From the NCBI RefSeq assembly GCF_901875635.1, contig NZ_CABFMN010000069.1, forward strand, positions 27,343 through 91,342: a stretch of DNA of 64,000 nucleotides, read 5' to 3'. The position numbers were made by a program, and so were the translations under genes. Shown here piece by piece: positions 50,233-58,307 of this stretch. Below the pieces are notes generated by a model that saw only the letters and a list, made by a program, of their open reading frames with translations, did no database searches and was not told the origin of the DNA. This stretch comes from Xylophilus ampelinus (GTDB lineage: Bacteria > Pseudomonadota > Gammaproteobacteria > Burkholderiales > Burkholderiaceae_C). Each line of letters starts with the position of its first letter. The stretch's first letter is position 1.

Positions 50233-50563
50233 TTCAGGCCTCCGCCGCGCCGCCCCAAGGCAGGCCTGAGCCCCCCTGGGGGGCAGCGATACACAAAATG
50301 ATGAGCGTGGGGGTCAACACGTGCTCCCGGTTGGCTACGGCGTTGGGGCAAGGGGCGAGGAAGGGGGCGCTTTCGCACTCCTCGCGGCCTGCTGGCCTTC
50401 GTCATGGGGGTGACGGGTGCCGGCTCAATCGGGAGTCGAAAGCTGCCAAGACGGGTCGGGTTCCAAGTGAACACTCCGATGGTTGCAGCGGGGTCGGATT
50501 ATGGCACCGCAGCATCACCCGAACCCGCATTGTCTGGATGGATATCCAGTACATTTCGTGCCC
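50233..50563. other. 331-base gap upstream of corA and the helicase gene
   Basis: No gene is visible. Next to corA is a GC-rich repeat with a perfect palindrome GCCCCCC-T-GGGGGGC (50270-50284), followed by AGCGATACACAAAATGATGAGCGTGG-like sequence in two blocks; this block type also seems familiar from Comamonadaceae intergenic DNA. The middle (50317-50450) is G-rich with nothing recognised. The end holds a candidate LexA box at 50532-50552 just before the helicase start. Confidence 0.6.
50532..50552. promoter_or_regulatory. Candidate LexA (SOS) box of the helicase gene
   Basis: CTG-GATGGATATC-CAG (50534-50549) followed by TA fits the LexA core CTG-N10-CAG with the trailing TA of the enterobacterial consensus. 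The fourth position is G instead of the preferred T. It lies 14 bases before the ATG, close enough to block transcription or initiation. A DNA-repair-type helicase is a sensible SOS target. Confidence 0.45.
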
Positions 50564-52675
50564 ATGTCCGCCCTCGCGTCCGACGTTCTTGCGCCCGCTG
50601 CCGGCACGCCCGCCGAGCGCCTGGCGCAGGCCCTGGGCGCGCTCAACGAGGCGCAGCGTGCCGCGGTCGACCACGGGGTCGGCCCGCAGGCCGCCGACAA
50701 CGGCCCACTGCTGGTCATCGCCGGTGCCGGCTCGGGCAAGACCAGCACCCTGGCGCACCGCGTGGCACACCTCATCGCGCAAGGGGCCGATCCGCAGCGC
50801 ATCCTGCTGCTGACCTTCTCGCGCCGCGCGGCGCAGGAGATGTCGCGCCGCGCCGGGCAGGTGGCCGCGCGCGTGCTGGGCCTGCGCGCCGACGCCGCGC
50901 CCGCGTTGCCCTGGGCCGGCACCTTCCATGGCATCGGCGCGCGGCTGCTGCGCGAGTACGCGCCGCAGATCGGGCTGGACCCCGACTTCACCATCCATGA
51001 CCGAGGCGACGCCGAAGACCTGATGGGCCTGGCGCGCAACGAGCTGGGCTATTCGCGCACCGAGAAGCGCTTCCCGATGAAGGGCACCTGCCTGTCGATC
51101 TATTCGCGCACTGTGAACACGCGGCTGCCGCTGGCGACCGTGCTGGCGCAGGCCTTCCCCTGGTGCGCCGATTGGGCCGAGCAACTGCCGCGCCTCTTCG
51201 GCGCGTATGTCGAGGCCAAGCAGCAGCAGAACGTGCTCGACTACGACGACCTGCTGCTGGCCTGGTCCGAGATGATGGGCGAGCCATCGATCGCTGCGCA
51301 TGTGGGCGCGCGTTTCGACCACGTGCTGGTCGACGAGTACCAGGACACCAACCGTCTGCAGGCCGAGATCCTGCTGCGTCTGAAGCCCGACGGCGCCGGC
51401 GTCACGGCGGTGGGCGACGACGCGCAGTCGATCTATTCGTTCCGCGGGGCGACGGTGCGCAACATCCTCGACTTCCCGTCGCAGTTCTCGCAGCCGGCAC
51501 GCGTGGTCACGCTGGAGCGCAACTACCGGTCGACGCAGCCCATCCTGGATGCCTCCAACGCCGTCATGGCGCATGCGTCGGAGCGCTACGCCAAGCGCCT
51601 GTGGACCGACAAGCCTTCGGTGGGCCGCCCGCAGATCGTGCTGGTGCCCGACGAGGCGCAGCAGGCCGTGTGGGTGGCCGACAGCGTGCTGGCGCGGCGC
51701 GAGAACGGCCTGGCGCTCAAGCAGCAGGCGGTGCTGTTTCGCACCTCCAGCCACAGCGCTGCGCTCGAACTGGAACTCGCGCGGCGCAACATCCCATTCG
51801 TCAAATACGGTGGGCTCAAGTTCCTCGAAGCGACGCATGTGAAGGACCTGCTCGCGCTGCTGCGCTTCGTGCAGAACCCGCGCAGCCGGCTGGCGGGTTT
51901 CCGCGTGGTGCAACTCATCCCGGGCGTCGGCCCGACCACGGCCACGCGACTGCTCGATGCGATGGACGAGGCCGCCGACCCGGCGGTCGCGTTGCAGGCC
52001 TTCGTGCCGCCCGTCGCGGCGCGCGAGGAATGGGCGCGCTTCGCCGAAGCCTGGAGTGCGCTGCGTGCAGGCCAGGCCGGCTGGCCCGCCGAGATGGAAC
52101 TGGCCATGGCGTGGTACCTGCCGCATCTTGAACGGCTGCATGACGATGCGCTGGTGCGCCGCGGCGATATCGAGCAACTCGTGCAGCTTGCTGCCGGCTA
52201 TGCGTCGCGCGAGCGCTTCATCACCGAACTCACGCTCGACCCGCCCGAGTCGACGAGCGACCGGCCCGGCCCGCCGCTGCTCGACGAGGACTACCTCATC
52301 CTCTCGACCATCCACTCGGCCAAGGGCCAGGAGTGGAACGCGGTGCACGTGCTCAACGTGGTCGACGGCTGCCTGCCGGCCGATGTGGCGCAAGGCACGC
52401 ACGAGCTGGAAGAAGAGCGGCGCCTGCTGTATGTCGCGATGACGCGGGCCAGGGACCACCTGCACCTGCTGGTGCCGCAGCGCTTCTACGTCACGCAGCA
52501 GAGTGCACGCGGCGATCGCCACATGTACGCGGGGCGCACGCGCTTCCTGCCCGAATCCGATCTGCACGGCTTCGAGCGCGTGACCTGGCCGGCGCCACCG
52601 CCTCAACCCGTCTTCGTGCCGCCGCCGGCCGCCGTGATGGACCTGCGCGCGCGGCTGCGTGCCAACTGGCGCTGA
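50564..52675 (+). CDS. UvrD/Rep-family ATP-dependent DNA helicase
   Basis: Superfamily I 3'-5' helicase of 703 residues. Walker A is [20 protein letters not shown] (about residue 50), motif Ia [15 protein letters not shown], Walker B VDEYQDTN, motif [17 protein letters not shown], motif IV ERNYRST, motif [17 protein letters not shown] and motif [14 protein letters not shown]. Shorter and distinct from housekeeping UvrD, with no N-terminal nuclease or C-terminal RecB-like nuclease motif. Start [14 protein letters not shown] chosen because the candidate LexA box lies directly upstream of it. Likely in repair or replication restart. Confidence 0.92.
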   Translation: MSALASDVLAPAAGTPAERLAQALGALNEAQRAAVDHGVGPQAADNGPLLVIAGAGSGKTSTLAHRVAHLIAQGADPQRILLLTFSRRAAQEMSRRAGQVAARVLGLRADAAPALPWAGTFHGIGARLLREYAPQIGLDPDFTIHDRGDAEDLMGLARNELGYSRTEKRFPMKGTCLSIYSRTVNTRLPLATVLAQAFPWCADWAEQLPRLFGAYVEAKQQQNVLDYDDLLLAWSEMMGEPSIAAHVGARFDHVLVDEYQDTNRLQAEILLRLKPDGAGVTAVGDDAQSIYSFRGATVRNILDFPSQFSQPARVVTLERNYRSTQPILDASNAVMAHASERYAKRLWTDKPSVGRPQIVLVPDEAQQAVWVADSVLARRENGLALKQQAVLFRTSSHSAALELELARRNIPFVKYGGLKFLEATHVKDLLALLRFVQNPRSRLAGFRVVQLIPGVGPTTATRLLDAMDEAADPAVALQAFVPPVAAREEWARFAEAWSALRAGQAGWPAEMELAMAWYLPHLERLHDDALVRRGDIEQLVQLAAGYASRERFITELTLDPPESTSDRPGPPLLDEDYLILSTIHSAKGQEWNAVHVLNVVDGCLPADVAQGTHELEEERRLLYVAMTRARDHLHLLVPQRFYVTQQSARGDRHMYAGRTRFLPESDLHGFERVTWPAPPPQPVFVPPPAAVMDLRARLRANWR

Positions 52676-52784
52676 ACGTCAGTCATTCGGCCTCAGGGGG
52701 CCGCAAACGCAGGGCCGGCCGGCGTGCGCTGCTATGGATCCGGAAGCGGCCCGCGGCCGCTTTGACCCTGGGCAACCGCGGGGA

Positions 52785-52813
52785 TTGCAATTCGATGGCA
52801 CCCCGGGCATAGT
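52785..52813 (+). promoter_or_regulatory. Sigma-70-type promoter upstream of hpf
   Basis: TTGCAA (52785-52790), a 17-base spacer and CATAGT (52808-52813) form a good match to the housekeeping promoter, about 120 bases before the hpf start. The rest of the 256-base gap is an A/C-rich leader (AACAACAACAAAAG) ending in a GGAGG site next to the hpf ATG. Confidence 0.45.
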
Positions 52814-52931
52814 GAATCGACCGTCCTTCCTCGAACAACAACAAAAGCACCCCCAACGTTCCTGTTTCCCCGCCGGCCTGCGCCCTCCGGCGCGTGCCGT
52901 TTTCCAACCGTCAATTTCCAGGAGGTCATTC

Positions 52932-53261
52932 ATGAATTTGACGATCAGCGGTCATCACCTCGACGTCACCCCCGCGCTTCGCAGCTATGTCACGAACAAG
53001 CTCGATCGGATCACGCGTCATTTCGACCAGGTGGTCGATGTGCGGGTGATCCTCACGGTGGAAAAGCAGAAGGAAAAGGAGCGCCGGCAACGCGCCGAGT
53101 GCAACATCCACGTCAAGGGCAATGACATGTTCGCCGAGTGCAGCCACGCTGATCTGTACGCCGCGGTGGACGAGCTGGTCGACAAGCTCGACCGCCAGGT
53201 GGTGCGCCACAAGGACCGCCTGCAGGACCACCACCACGCCGCGCCCAAGCGCGTGATGTGA
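52932..53261 (+). CDS. hpf: Ribosome hibernation-promoting factor HPF (short form)
   Basis: Binds the 30S decoding region and inactivates ribosomes in stationary phase. It has 109 residues and lacks the C-terminal dimerisation domain of long HPF. Conserved pattern is [30 protein letters not shown] and [22 protein letters not shown] precedes the ATG. In Betaproteobacteria it usually follows rpoN and precedes ptsN; here rpoN is absent and a helicase takes its place upstream. Confidence 0.95.
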   Translation: MNLTISGHHLDVTPALRSYVTNKLDRITRHFDQVVDVRVILTVEKQKEKERRQRAECNIHVKGNDMFAECSHADLYAAVDELVDKLDRQVVRHKDRLQDHHHAAPKRVM

Positions 53262-53343
53262 GAAGCGTCTGCCCCCGGCGCTGAACACTTTCTCTATAGA
53301 ATTTTGTGTAGAGCGCGCCGGAACCCCCGGGCAAATCCTCTTG

Positions 53344-53369
53344 CAAGCCGCCTTCGGGCGGCTTTGACA
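53344..53369 (+). terminator. Hairpin terminator between hpf and ptsN
   Basis: AAGCCGCC-TTCG-GGCGGCTTT (about 53345-53365) is a perfect stem with a UUCG tetraloop, followed by TTTGACATTT. It lies about 80 bases past the hpf stop and would separate hpf from ptsN. Confidence 0.7.
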
Positions 53370-53419
53370 TTTCTGGTGCAGACCAGGCGGGAGGTGCATA
53401 ATCGCGCCCCGATCCCACC

Positions 53420-53887
53420 ATGAACCGCCTCGCGTCCATCCTGCCGCCCGCTCAAGTTCTCGTGAGCGTCGACGCTACCAGCAAGAAGCGGGCCTTCGAA
53501 GAGGCCGGTCTGCTGTTCGAGAACCTCCATGGCCTGGGCCGTGCCCTGATCACCGACAGCCTGTTCGCCCGCGAGCGGCTCGGTTCCACCGGGCTTGGGC
53601 ATGGCGTGGCCATCCCGCACGGCCGGATCAAGGGGCTGAAGGCGCCCATGGCGGCTGTCTTCCAGCTGGCCAACCCGATCGGCTTCGACGCCCCGGACGA
53701 GCAGCCGGTCATGCTGCTCATCTTCCTGCTGGTGCCCGAGGCGGCCACGCAGAAGCACCTGGAAATCCTCTCCGAGATCGCCGAGATGCTCAGCGATGCG
53801 GCGCTGCGGGAAAAGATCAAGACCAGCAGCGACGCCACGGCGCTGCATGCGCTGATCGCCGGCTGGCGTTCCACGCAGGTGGCCTGA
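53420..53887 (+). CDS. ptsN: PTS IIA-like nitrogen regulatory protein PtsN
   Basis: Phosphorylatable EIIA(Ntr) protein of 155 residues that relays carbon/nitrogen status rather than transporting sugar. The active His lies in [16 protein letters not shown]; the fold continues with [20 protein letters not shown]. Followed 55 bases later by hprK, the known betaproteobacterial pairing in which HPr kinase acts without a sugar PTS. An extended -10-like TGCATAAT lies at 53395-53402. Confidence 0.95.
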   Translation: MNRLASILPPAQVLVSVDATSKKRAFEEAGLLFENLHGLGRALITDSLFARERLGSTGLGHGVAIPHGRIKGLKAPMAAVFQLANPIGFDAPDEQPVMLLIFLLVPEAATQKHLEILSEIAEMLSDAALREKIKTSSDATALHALIAGWRSTQVA

Positions 53888-53942
53888 CGCTCCTTCGCGC
53901 CCGGCTGCGCGGGGTGCCGGTCGTCGTCGTCACAATGCACCC

Positions 53943-54893
53943 ATGAAACCGACGGTCATCAGTGCGGACGCAATGTTCGAGGAATTCCGCGGCGCGCTGC
54001 GCTGGGAATGGCTTGCGGGCCTGGGCGCCTCGGAGCGCCAGTTCGACCCCGATGTCATCAGCCGCGCCCAGTCGGCGGCCGACCTCGTCGGCTACCTGAA
54101 TTACATCCACCCGTACCGTGTGCAGATCATGGGCGCGCGCGAGATCGCATACCTCACGCGCGGCACGGCCGAGGATTGCGCCCGCCGCATCGCCCGCATC
54201 GTGACACTGGAGCCGCCGATGCTGGTGCTGGCCGACGGCCAGGCCGCGCCGGACGAACTGCTGTCGATCTGCGAGCGGGCCCAGCTGCCACTGTTCGCCA
54301 CGCGCGAGTCCTCGGCCTTCGTGATCGACGTGCTGCGTGCCTACCTGTCCAAGCACTTCGCCGAGCGCACCTCGATGCACGGCGTGTTCATGGACATCCT
54401 GGGCATGGGCGTGATGATCACGGGCGAGTCCGGCCTGGGCAAGAGCGAACTGGGGCTGGAGCTGATCTCGCGCGGCAACGGCCTGGTGGCCGACGACGCG
54501 GTGGACCTGTACCGCATCAACCAGGCCACCATCGTGGGCCGCTGTCCCGACCTGCTGCAGAACCTGCTGGAGGTGCGCGGCATCGGCCTGCTGGACATCA
54601 AGGCCATCTTCGGCGAGACGGCCGTGCGCCGGAAGATGCGCCTGAACCTGATCGTCCACCTGGTGCGGCGCGACTCCTTCGAGCGCGACTACGAGCGCCT
54701 GCCGGCCGAGCCGCTGACGCAGGACGTGCTGGGCGTTCCGGTGCGCAAGGCGGTGATCCAGGTGGTGGCCGGCCGCAACATCGCCGTGCTGGTCGAGGCG
54801 GCCGTGCGCAATTCGATCCTGCAGCTGCGGGGCATCGACACCTACGCCGACTTCGTCGCGCGGCACCACAAGGCCATGGAGCAGGGCGACTGA
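53943..54893 (+). CDS. hprK: HPr kinase/phosphorylase HprK
   Basis: Phosphorylates and dephosphorylates HPr on a serine. It has 316 residues. The N-terminal domain is followed by the P-loop GESGLGKSE (G161, K167), the HPrK signature [17 protein letters not shown] and the C-terminal [17 protein letters not shown]. Convergent with fur, with only 22 bases between the stops. In Betaproteobacteria the target is an incomplete PTS; HPr and EI are not in the window. Confidence 0.97.
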   Translation: MKPTVISADAMFEEFRGALRWEWLAGLGASERQFDPDVISRAQSAADLVGYLNYIHPYRVQIMGAREIAYLTRGTAEDCARRIARIVTLEPPMLVLADGQAAPDELLSICERAQLPLFATRESSAFVIDVLRAYLSKHFAERTSMHGVFMDILGMGVMITGESGLGKSELGLELISRGNGLVADDAVDLYRINQATIVGRCPDLLQNLLEVRGIGLLDIKAIFGETAVRRKMRLNLIVHLVRRDSFERDYERLPAEPLTQDVLGVPVRKAVIQVVAGRNIAVLVEAAVRNSILQLRGIDTYADFVARHHKAMEQGD

Positions 54894-54915
54894 GCGTCGC
54901 GGCGGCAGCGGCCGC

Positions 54916-55338
54916 TCAGTGCTGCTTGGCCTGGCAGTCGGCGCACACGCCGTACAGCGACATGGCGTGGTCCTGCAGATGCCAGCCCTTGTCCTTGGCG
55001 ATCAACTGCTGGCGGCGCTCGATCTCGGCGTCGTAGAACTCCTCGACCTTGCCGCAGGACGTGCACACCAGGTGGTCGTGGTGCGTGCCCTCGTTGAGCT
55101 CGTACACCGCCTTGCCGCTCTCGAAATGGCTGCGCGAGAGGATGCCCGCCTGCTCGAACTGCGTGAGCACGCGGTACACGGTGGCCAGGCCGATGTCGGA
55201 ATGTTCGTTCAGCAGCACCCGGAACACGTCTTCGGCCGTCATGTGCCGCAACCCGCCGGCCTGGAAGATTTCCAGGATCTTGAGGCGGGGAAGGGTGGCC
55301 TTCAGGCCGGTGCTCTTGAGGTTGTCGATGTTGCCCAT
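54916..55338 (-). CDS. fur: Ferric uptake regulator Fur
   Basis: Iron-responsive repressor of 140 residues. The winged-helix N-domain ([32 protein letters not shown]) is followed by the metal-binding C-domain with [16 protein letters not shown], and a second CxxC (CADCQ) near the end, so both cysteine pairs are present. Start at [14 protein letters not shown] fits the family. Divergent from bamE with an 86-base gap that carries the bamE promoter, an arrangement widespread in Betaproteobacteria. Confidence 0.97.
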   Translation of the reverse strand: MGNIDNLKSTGLKATLPRLKILEIFQAGGLRHMTAEDVFRVLLNEHSDIGLATVYRVLTQFEQAGILSRSHFESGKAVYELNEGTHHDHLVCTSCGKVEEFYDAEIERRQQLIAKDKGWHLQDHAMSLYGVCADCQAKQH

Positions 55339-55388
55339 GGTCGTCTCGGCAGCAGGACCGCGGCGAAGGCCCGGCAAGGGCCTGCCGC

Positions 55389-55394
55389 TACAAT
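55389..55394 (+). promoter_or_regulatory. -10 element of bamE
   Basis: TACAAT, in GCTACAATCTTCGG, lies 30 bases before the bamE ATG. The -35 region 17 bases upstream is weak, as often in this genus. No obvious 19-base Fur box overlaps it. Confidence 0.45.
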
Positions 55395-55424
55395 CTTCGG
55401 ATCATATCGCTACGCCTTTTTCCC

Positions 55425-55979
55425 ATGCTTGGTTCAACCCAACGCCAGCCGCTGCTGCTGGCTGCCGCCCTGCTCGCAGGCATCGGCGTGGCCGGGTGCA
55501 GCAGCACCAGCGATCGCATGCGCAACGCGCTGTACGCCGTCACCCCCTACAAGGTCGAGGTCGTGCAGGGCAACGTGGTCACCAAGGAACAGGTCGAGGC
55601 GCTCAAGCCCGGCATGACGCGCCAGCAGGTGCGCGACATTCTCGGCACCTCGCTGCTGACCGACGTGTTCCATTCCAACCGCTGGGACTACGTCTTCACC
55701 ATCAAGCGCCAGGGCGTCGATCCGCAGCAGCGCCGCCTGACGCTGATGTTCAACGGCGACACGCTGGCCAGCTTCGAGGGCGATCCCATGCCCAGCGAGC
55801 AGGAGTTCGTCTCCACCATCGACACCCGCAAGAAATCCGGGAAGGTGCCCGTGCTCGAGGCCACCGAAGACCAGCTCAAGAAATTCGATGCGCCGGCCGA
55901 CGCGAAATCGACCGAGGCCTCGGCGCGCGCGCTGACGCCGCTGCCGCCGACCTACCCGCCGCTCGAGTCGCCGCGCTGA
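55425..55979 (+). CDS. bamE: Outer-membrane assembly lipoprotein BamE (SmpA/OmlA)
   Basis: Component of the Bam complex that inserts beta-barrels, needed for proteins such as the adhesin in this window. It has 184 residues. The lipobox VAGC gives a lipidated C25. The BamE core reads [20 protein letters not shown] and [13 protein letters not shown]-terminal extension of about 60 residues, rich in Ala, Lys and Pro, is longer than in E. coli, as is usual in Burkholderiales. dapB follows. Confidence 0.95.
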   Translation: MLGSTQRQPLLLAAALLAGIGVAGCSSTSDRMRNALYAVTPYKVEVVQGNVVTKEQVEALKPGMTRQQVRDILGTSLLTDVFHSNRWDYVFTIKRQGVDPQQRRLTLMFNGDTLASFEGDPMPSEQEFVSTIDTRKKSGKVPVLEATEDQLKKFDAPADAKSTEASARALTPLPPTYPPLESPR

Positions 55980-56067
55980 GCGGCGTCCCTCGCGCCCCGT
56001 GGGCGCCGCCGGCCGCTGCGGGTGGCGTCCTCCTCCTCCCGATCCGACGCCTCCAGGCCTGCTGCGC

Positions 56068-56901
56068 GTGACCTCCCCGACCTCCTCTTCGTCTTCTTCC
56101 TCGCGCCGCGTCGCGATCGCTGGCGCGTCCGGCCGCATGGGCCGCATGCTCGTCGAGGCCGTGCGCCAGGCCGACGACCTGCAACTGGCCGGTGCGCTCG
56201 ACATCCCCGGCAGCCCGGCCTTGGGCAGCGACGCGGCCGCCTTCCTCGGCCAGCCGGCGGGCGTGCCGATCACCGACGACCTGCGCGCCGGCCTGGCGAA
56301 CGCGCAGGTGCTGATCGACTTCACACGCCCGGAAGGCACGCTGGCGCACCTGGCCGTGTGCCGCGAGCTCGGCGTGCAGGCCGTGATCGGCACCACCGGC
56401 TTTTCCGACGCGCAGAAGGCCGAGGTGGCCGCCTTCGCCAAGGACATCGCCATCGTCATGGCGCCCAACATGAGCGTGGGCGTCAACGTCACCTTCAAGC
56501 TGCTGGAGATGGCGGCCAAGGCACTGTCGACCGGCTACGACATCGAGGTCATCGAGGCGCACCACCGCCACAAGGTCGATGCGCCCTCGGGCACCGCGCT
56601 CAAGATGGGCGAGGTCATCGCCGACGCGCTGGGCCGCGACCTCAAGGACTGCGCGGTCTATGCCCGCGAAGGCGTGACCGGCGAGCGCGACCCGTCCACC
56701 ATCGGCTTCGCCACCATCCGCGGCGGCGACATCGTGGGCGACCACACCGTGCTCTTCGCCGGCATCGGCGAGCGCATCGAGATCTCGCACAGGTCGTCCA
56801 ACCGTGCCGGCTATGCGCAAGGCAGCCTGCGCGCGGCGCGCTTCCTGGCCACGAAGAAGGCGGGCCTGTTCGACATGTTCGACGTGCTCGGCCTGCGCTG
56901 A
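56068..56901 (+). CDS. dapB: 4-hydroxy-tetrahydrodipicolinate reductase DapB
   Basis: NAD(P)H-dependent step of lysine and diaminopimelate synthesis. It has 277 residues. The nucleotide-binding motif is [13 protein letters not shown], the catalytic His/Lys motif [20 protein letters not shown], and the late [14 protein letters not shown]. Start placed at GTG 56068 (VTSPTSSSS), which leaves a serine-rich tail before the first strand. A GTG at 55999 would add an unconserved proline-rich stretch. Between bamE and exbB in a compact run. Confidence 0.95.
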   Translation: MTSPTSSSSSSSRRVAIAGASGRMGRMLVEAVRQADDLQLAGALDIPGSPALGSDAAAFLGQPAGVPITDDLRAGLANAQVLIDFTRPEGTLAHLAVCRELGVQAVIGTTGFSDAQKAEVAAFAKDIAIVMAPNMSVGVNVTFKLLEMAAKALSTGYDIEVIEAHHRHKVDAPSGTALKMGEVIADALGRDLKDCAVYAREGVTGERDPSTIGFATIRGGDIVGDHTVLFAGIGERIEISHRSSNRAGYAQGSLRAARFLATKKAGLFDMFDVLGLR

Positions 56902-56915
56902 GAAGCCAGCTTGCC

Positions 56916-57620
56916 ATGTCCGCCCTCGAACTCCTGACCCAGGGCGACGCCGTCAGCCGCGCCGTGGCGGCGCTGCTGCTCGCGATGTCGGTGGCGAGTT
57001 GGGTGGTGATCCTCTGGAAGGCCTGGCTGCTGCGCGGCGGCACGCGCGACGTGCTGCGCAGCATCGCCGCCTTCTGGCAATCGCCGGGGCTGGACGAGGC
57101 GGCGCAGCGCCTGCAGGGCTTCGATCGCGCGGCGCTGGTCAGGCCTGCCGTGCTCGCGTTGCAGCAGGTGGCACTGGACGCGCAGGCCGGCCGCGGCGAT
57201 CTGGCCTCGCAGGGCGGCCTGGCCCAGCGCCTGACCCGCGCGCTGCGCGACGCGCTGCACGGCGCGCTGCGACGGCTGCAGGCGGGCCAGATCCTGCTCG
57301 CCACTGTCGGCGCCACGGCCCCCTTCGTCGGCCTGCTGGGCACCGTGTGGGGCATCCACCGCGCGCTGGCCACCATCGCGGTGCAGACCGGCGGCTTCAC
57401 CATCGACAAGGTGGCGGGCCCGGTGGGCGAGGCGCTGGTGATGACGGCCTTCGGCCTCGCGGTCGCGATTCCCGCCGTGCTGGCCTACAACGTGTTCGGC
57501 CGCGTCGTCGGCCGCATCGAGGCCGAGCTCGAAGGCTTCGCGCACGACCTGCTCGGCACCTTCGCGCCCGAGGCGCCTGCCATGCCGCCGGCGCGGCCGA
57601 TGCCGGTCACCGCCGCCTGA
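56916..57620 (+). CDS. exbB: MotA/TolQ/ExbB proton channel family protein
   Basis: Inner-membrane proton channel subunit of 234 residues with three predicted helices: near residues 15-35 (VAALLLAMSVASWVVILWKA), 130-155 (LATVGATAPFVGLLGTVWGI) and 175-195. The family motif GLLGTVWGIHRAL is intact. With the ExbD/TolR partner it uses the proton gradient to energise TonB or TolA. Neither tonB nor tolA lies nearby, so ExbB versus TolQ cannot be settled from context. Confidence 0.92.
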   Translation: MSALELLTQGDAVSRAVAALLLAMSVASWVVILWKAWLLRGGTRDVLRSIAAFWQSPGLDEAAQRLQGFDRAALVRPAVLALQQVALDAQAGRGDLASQGGLAQRLTRALRDALHGALRRLQAGQILLATVGATAPFVGLLGTVWGIHRALATIAVQTGGFTIDKVAGPVGEALVMTAFGLAVAIPAVLAYNVFGRVVGRIEAELEGFAHDLLGTFAPEAPAMPPARPMPVTAA

Positions 57621-57633
57621 GGCGAGGCACGCG

Positions 57634-58155
57634 ATGGCGTTCGGTCGCAGCTCCCTCGGCAGCGCCAGCGGCACCGGCGGCCGCGCGATGGGCGGCGGCG
57701 GCCAGCGCCCGCTGTCGGACATCAACGTCACGCCGCTGGTGGACGTGATGCTGGTGCTGCTGGTGATCTTCATCATCACGGCGCCGCTCATGGCGAGCAG
57801 CATCAAGCTCGACCTGCCGCGCACCGACGCCGGCCAGCCCAGCGACACGCCGCGCTTCGTCACGCTCTCGGTCGACGCGGGAGGCAATGTCTTCCTCGAC
57901 GAGCAACGCATCGCCGGCAACGAGGACCTCGCCGCCAGGCTCAAGGGCGCCGCCGAGCGCAGCCGCGACACCGAGGTGCAACTGCGCGCCGACCACACCG
58001 TGCCCTACGGCAAGGTCGTCGAACTCATGGGCATCGCCAACCAAGCGGGGCTGAGCCGGATGGGCTTCGTGACCGAGGCGGCGTCGGGCGCGCAGCCGGG
58101 AATCGGGCAGCCGAACGCAGAGGGCGCAGAGGTTCCGCAGAGGGCGCAGAAGTAA
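57634..58155 (+). CDS. exbD: Biopolymer transport protein ExbD/TolR
   Basis: Partner of the proton channel, 173 residues against about 140 for the family. One membrane helix contains the essential Asp (INVTPLVDVMLVLLVIFII). The periplasmic domain ends near GLSRMGFVTEAASG. The N-terminus has a Gly/Ser-rich extension. The last 15 or so residues (NAEGAEVPQRAQK) are encoded by one arm of a 25-base inverted intergenic repeat, so the tail is probably not an evolved part of the protein. Confidence 0.92.
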   Translation: MAFGRSSLGSASGTGGRAMGGGGQRPLSDINVTPLVDVMLVLLVIFIITAPLMASSIKLDLPRTDAGQPSDTPRFVTLSVDAGGNVFLDEQRIAGNEDLAARLKGAAERSRDTEVQLRADHTVPYGKVVELMGIANQAGLSRMGFVTEAASGAQPGIGQPNAEGAEVPQRAQK

Positions 58156-58196
58156 AAAAGGGAGCAGGCCCGCCGCTGGCCGGCCACTCCTTTTTT
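58154..58196. terminator. Bidirectional intrinsic terminator between exbD and glgP
   Basis: AAAAAA-GGGAGCAGGCC, a short loop, GGCCGGCCACTCC-TTTTTT. The stem pairs GGAG/CTCC and GGCC/GGCC, with a run of six A on one side and six T on the other, so it can end transcription from both exbD (plus) and the glg operon (minus). Confidence 0.78.
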
Positions 58197-58253
58197 GATA
58201 GCTGCTTGCGCCCGTCCCATGGGCGCCCAGGCCACTTTTCCTTTGAATTTTTT
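58190..58253 (+). repeat. Comamonadaceae-type palindromic intergenic repeat, copy 7
   Basis: Family elements are TTTTTTGATAGCTGCTTGCG, CCCGTCCCATGGGCGCC, CAGGCCACTTTTCC and TTTGAA. It overlaps the T-run of the bidirectional terminator and lies between the two 25-base inverted repeats. Confidence 0.7.
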
Positions 58254-58307
58254 GCGTCTTCTGCGAACCCTCTGCGCCCTCTGCGTTCGGCTGTCCGAAT
58301 TCTTCCG

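Larger units (their letters stand above)
58108..58293. repeat. Pair of perfect 25-base inverted repeats framing the exbD-glgP gap
   Basis: The 25 bases at 58108-58132 (CAGCCGAACGCAGAGG, then GCGCAGAGG) are the exact reverse complement of 58269-58293. The match resumes over the outer GCAGAAG. The left arm lies within the exbD reading frame and the right arm 15 bases past the glgP stop. Between them are a bidirectional terminator and intergenic repeat copy 7. A related CGCAGAGG-type stretch follows the pntB stop at 30245-30268. Confidence 0.8.

Noticed and set aside
50233..50563. Magnesium riboswitch or small gene upstream of corA
   Set aside because: No recognisable M-box-like structure, and no open frame with a start, ribosome binding site and plausible composition.
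54894..54915. Shared terminator between hprK and fur
   Set aside because: The 22-base gap is GC-rich and can form a weak stem with neighbouring codons, but there is no T-run on either strand.
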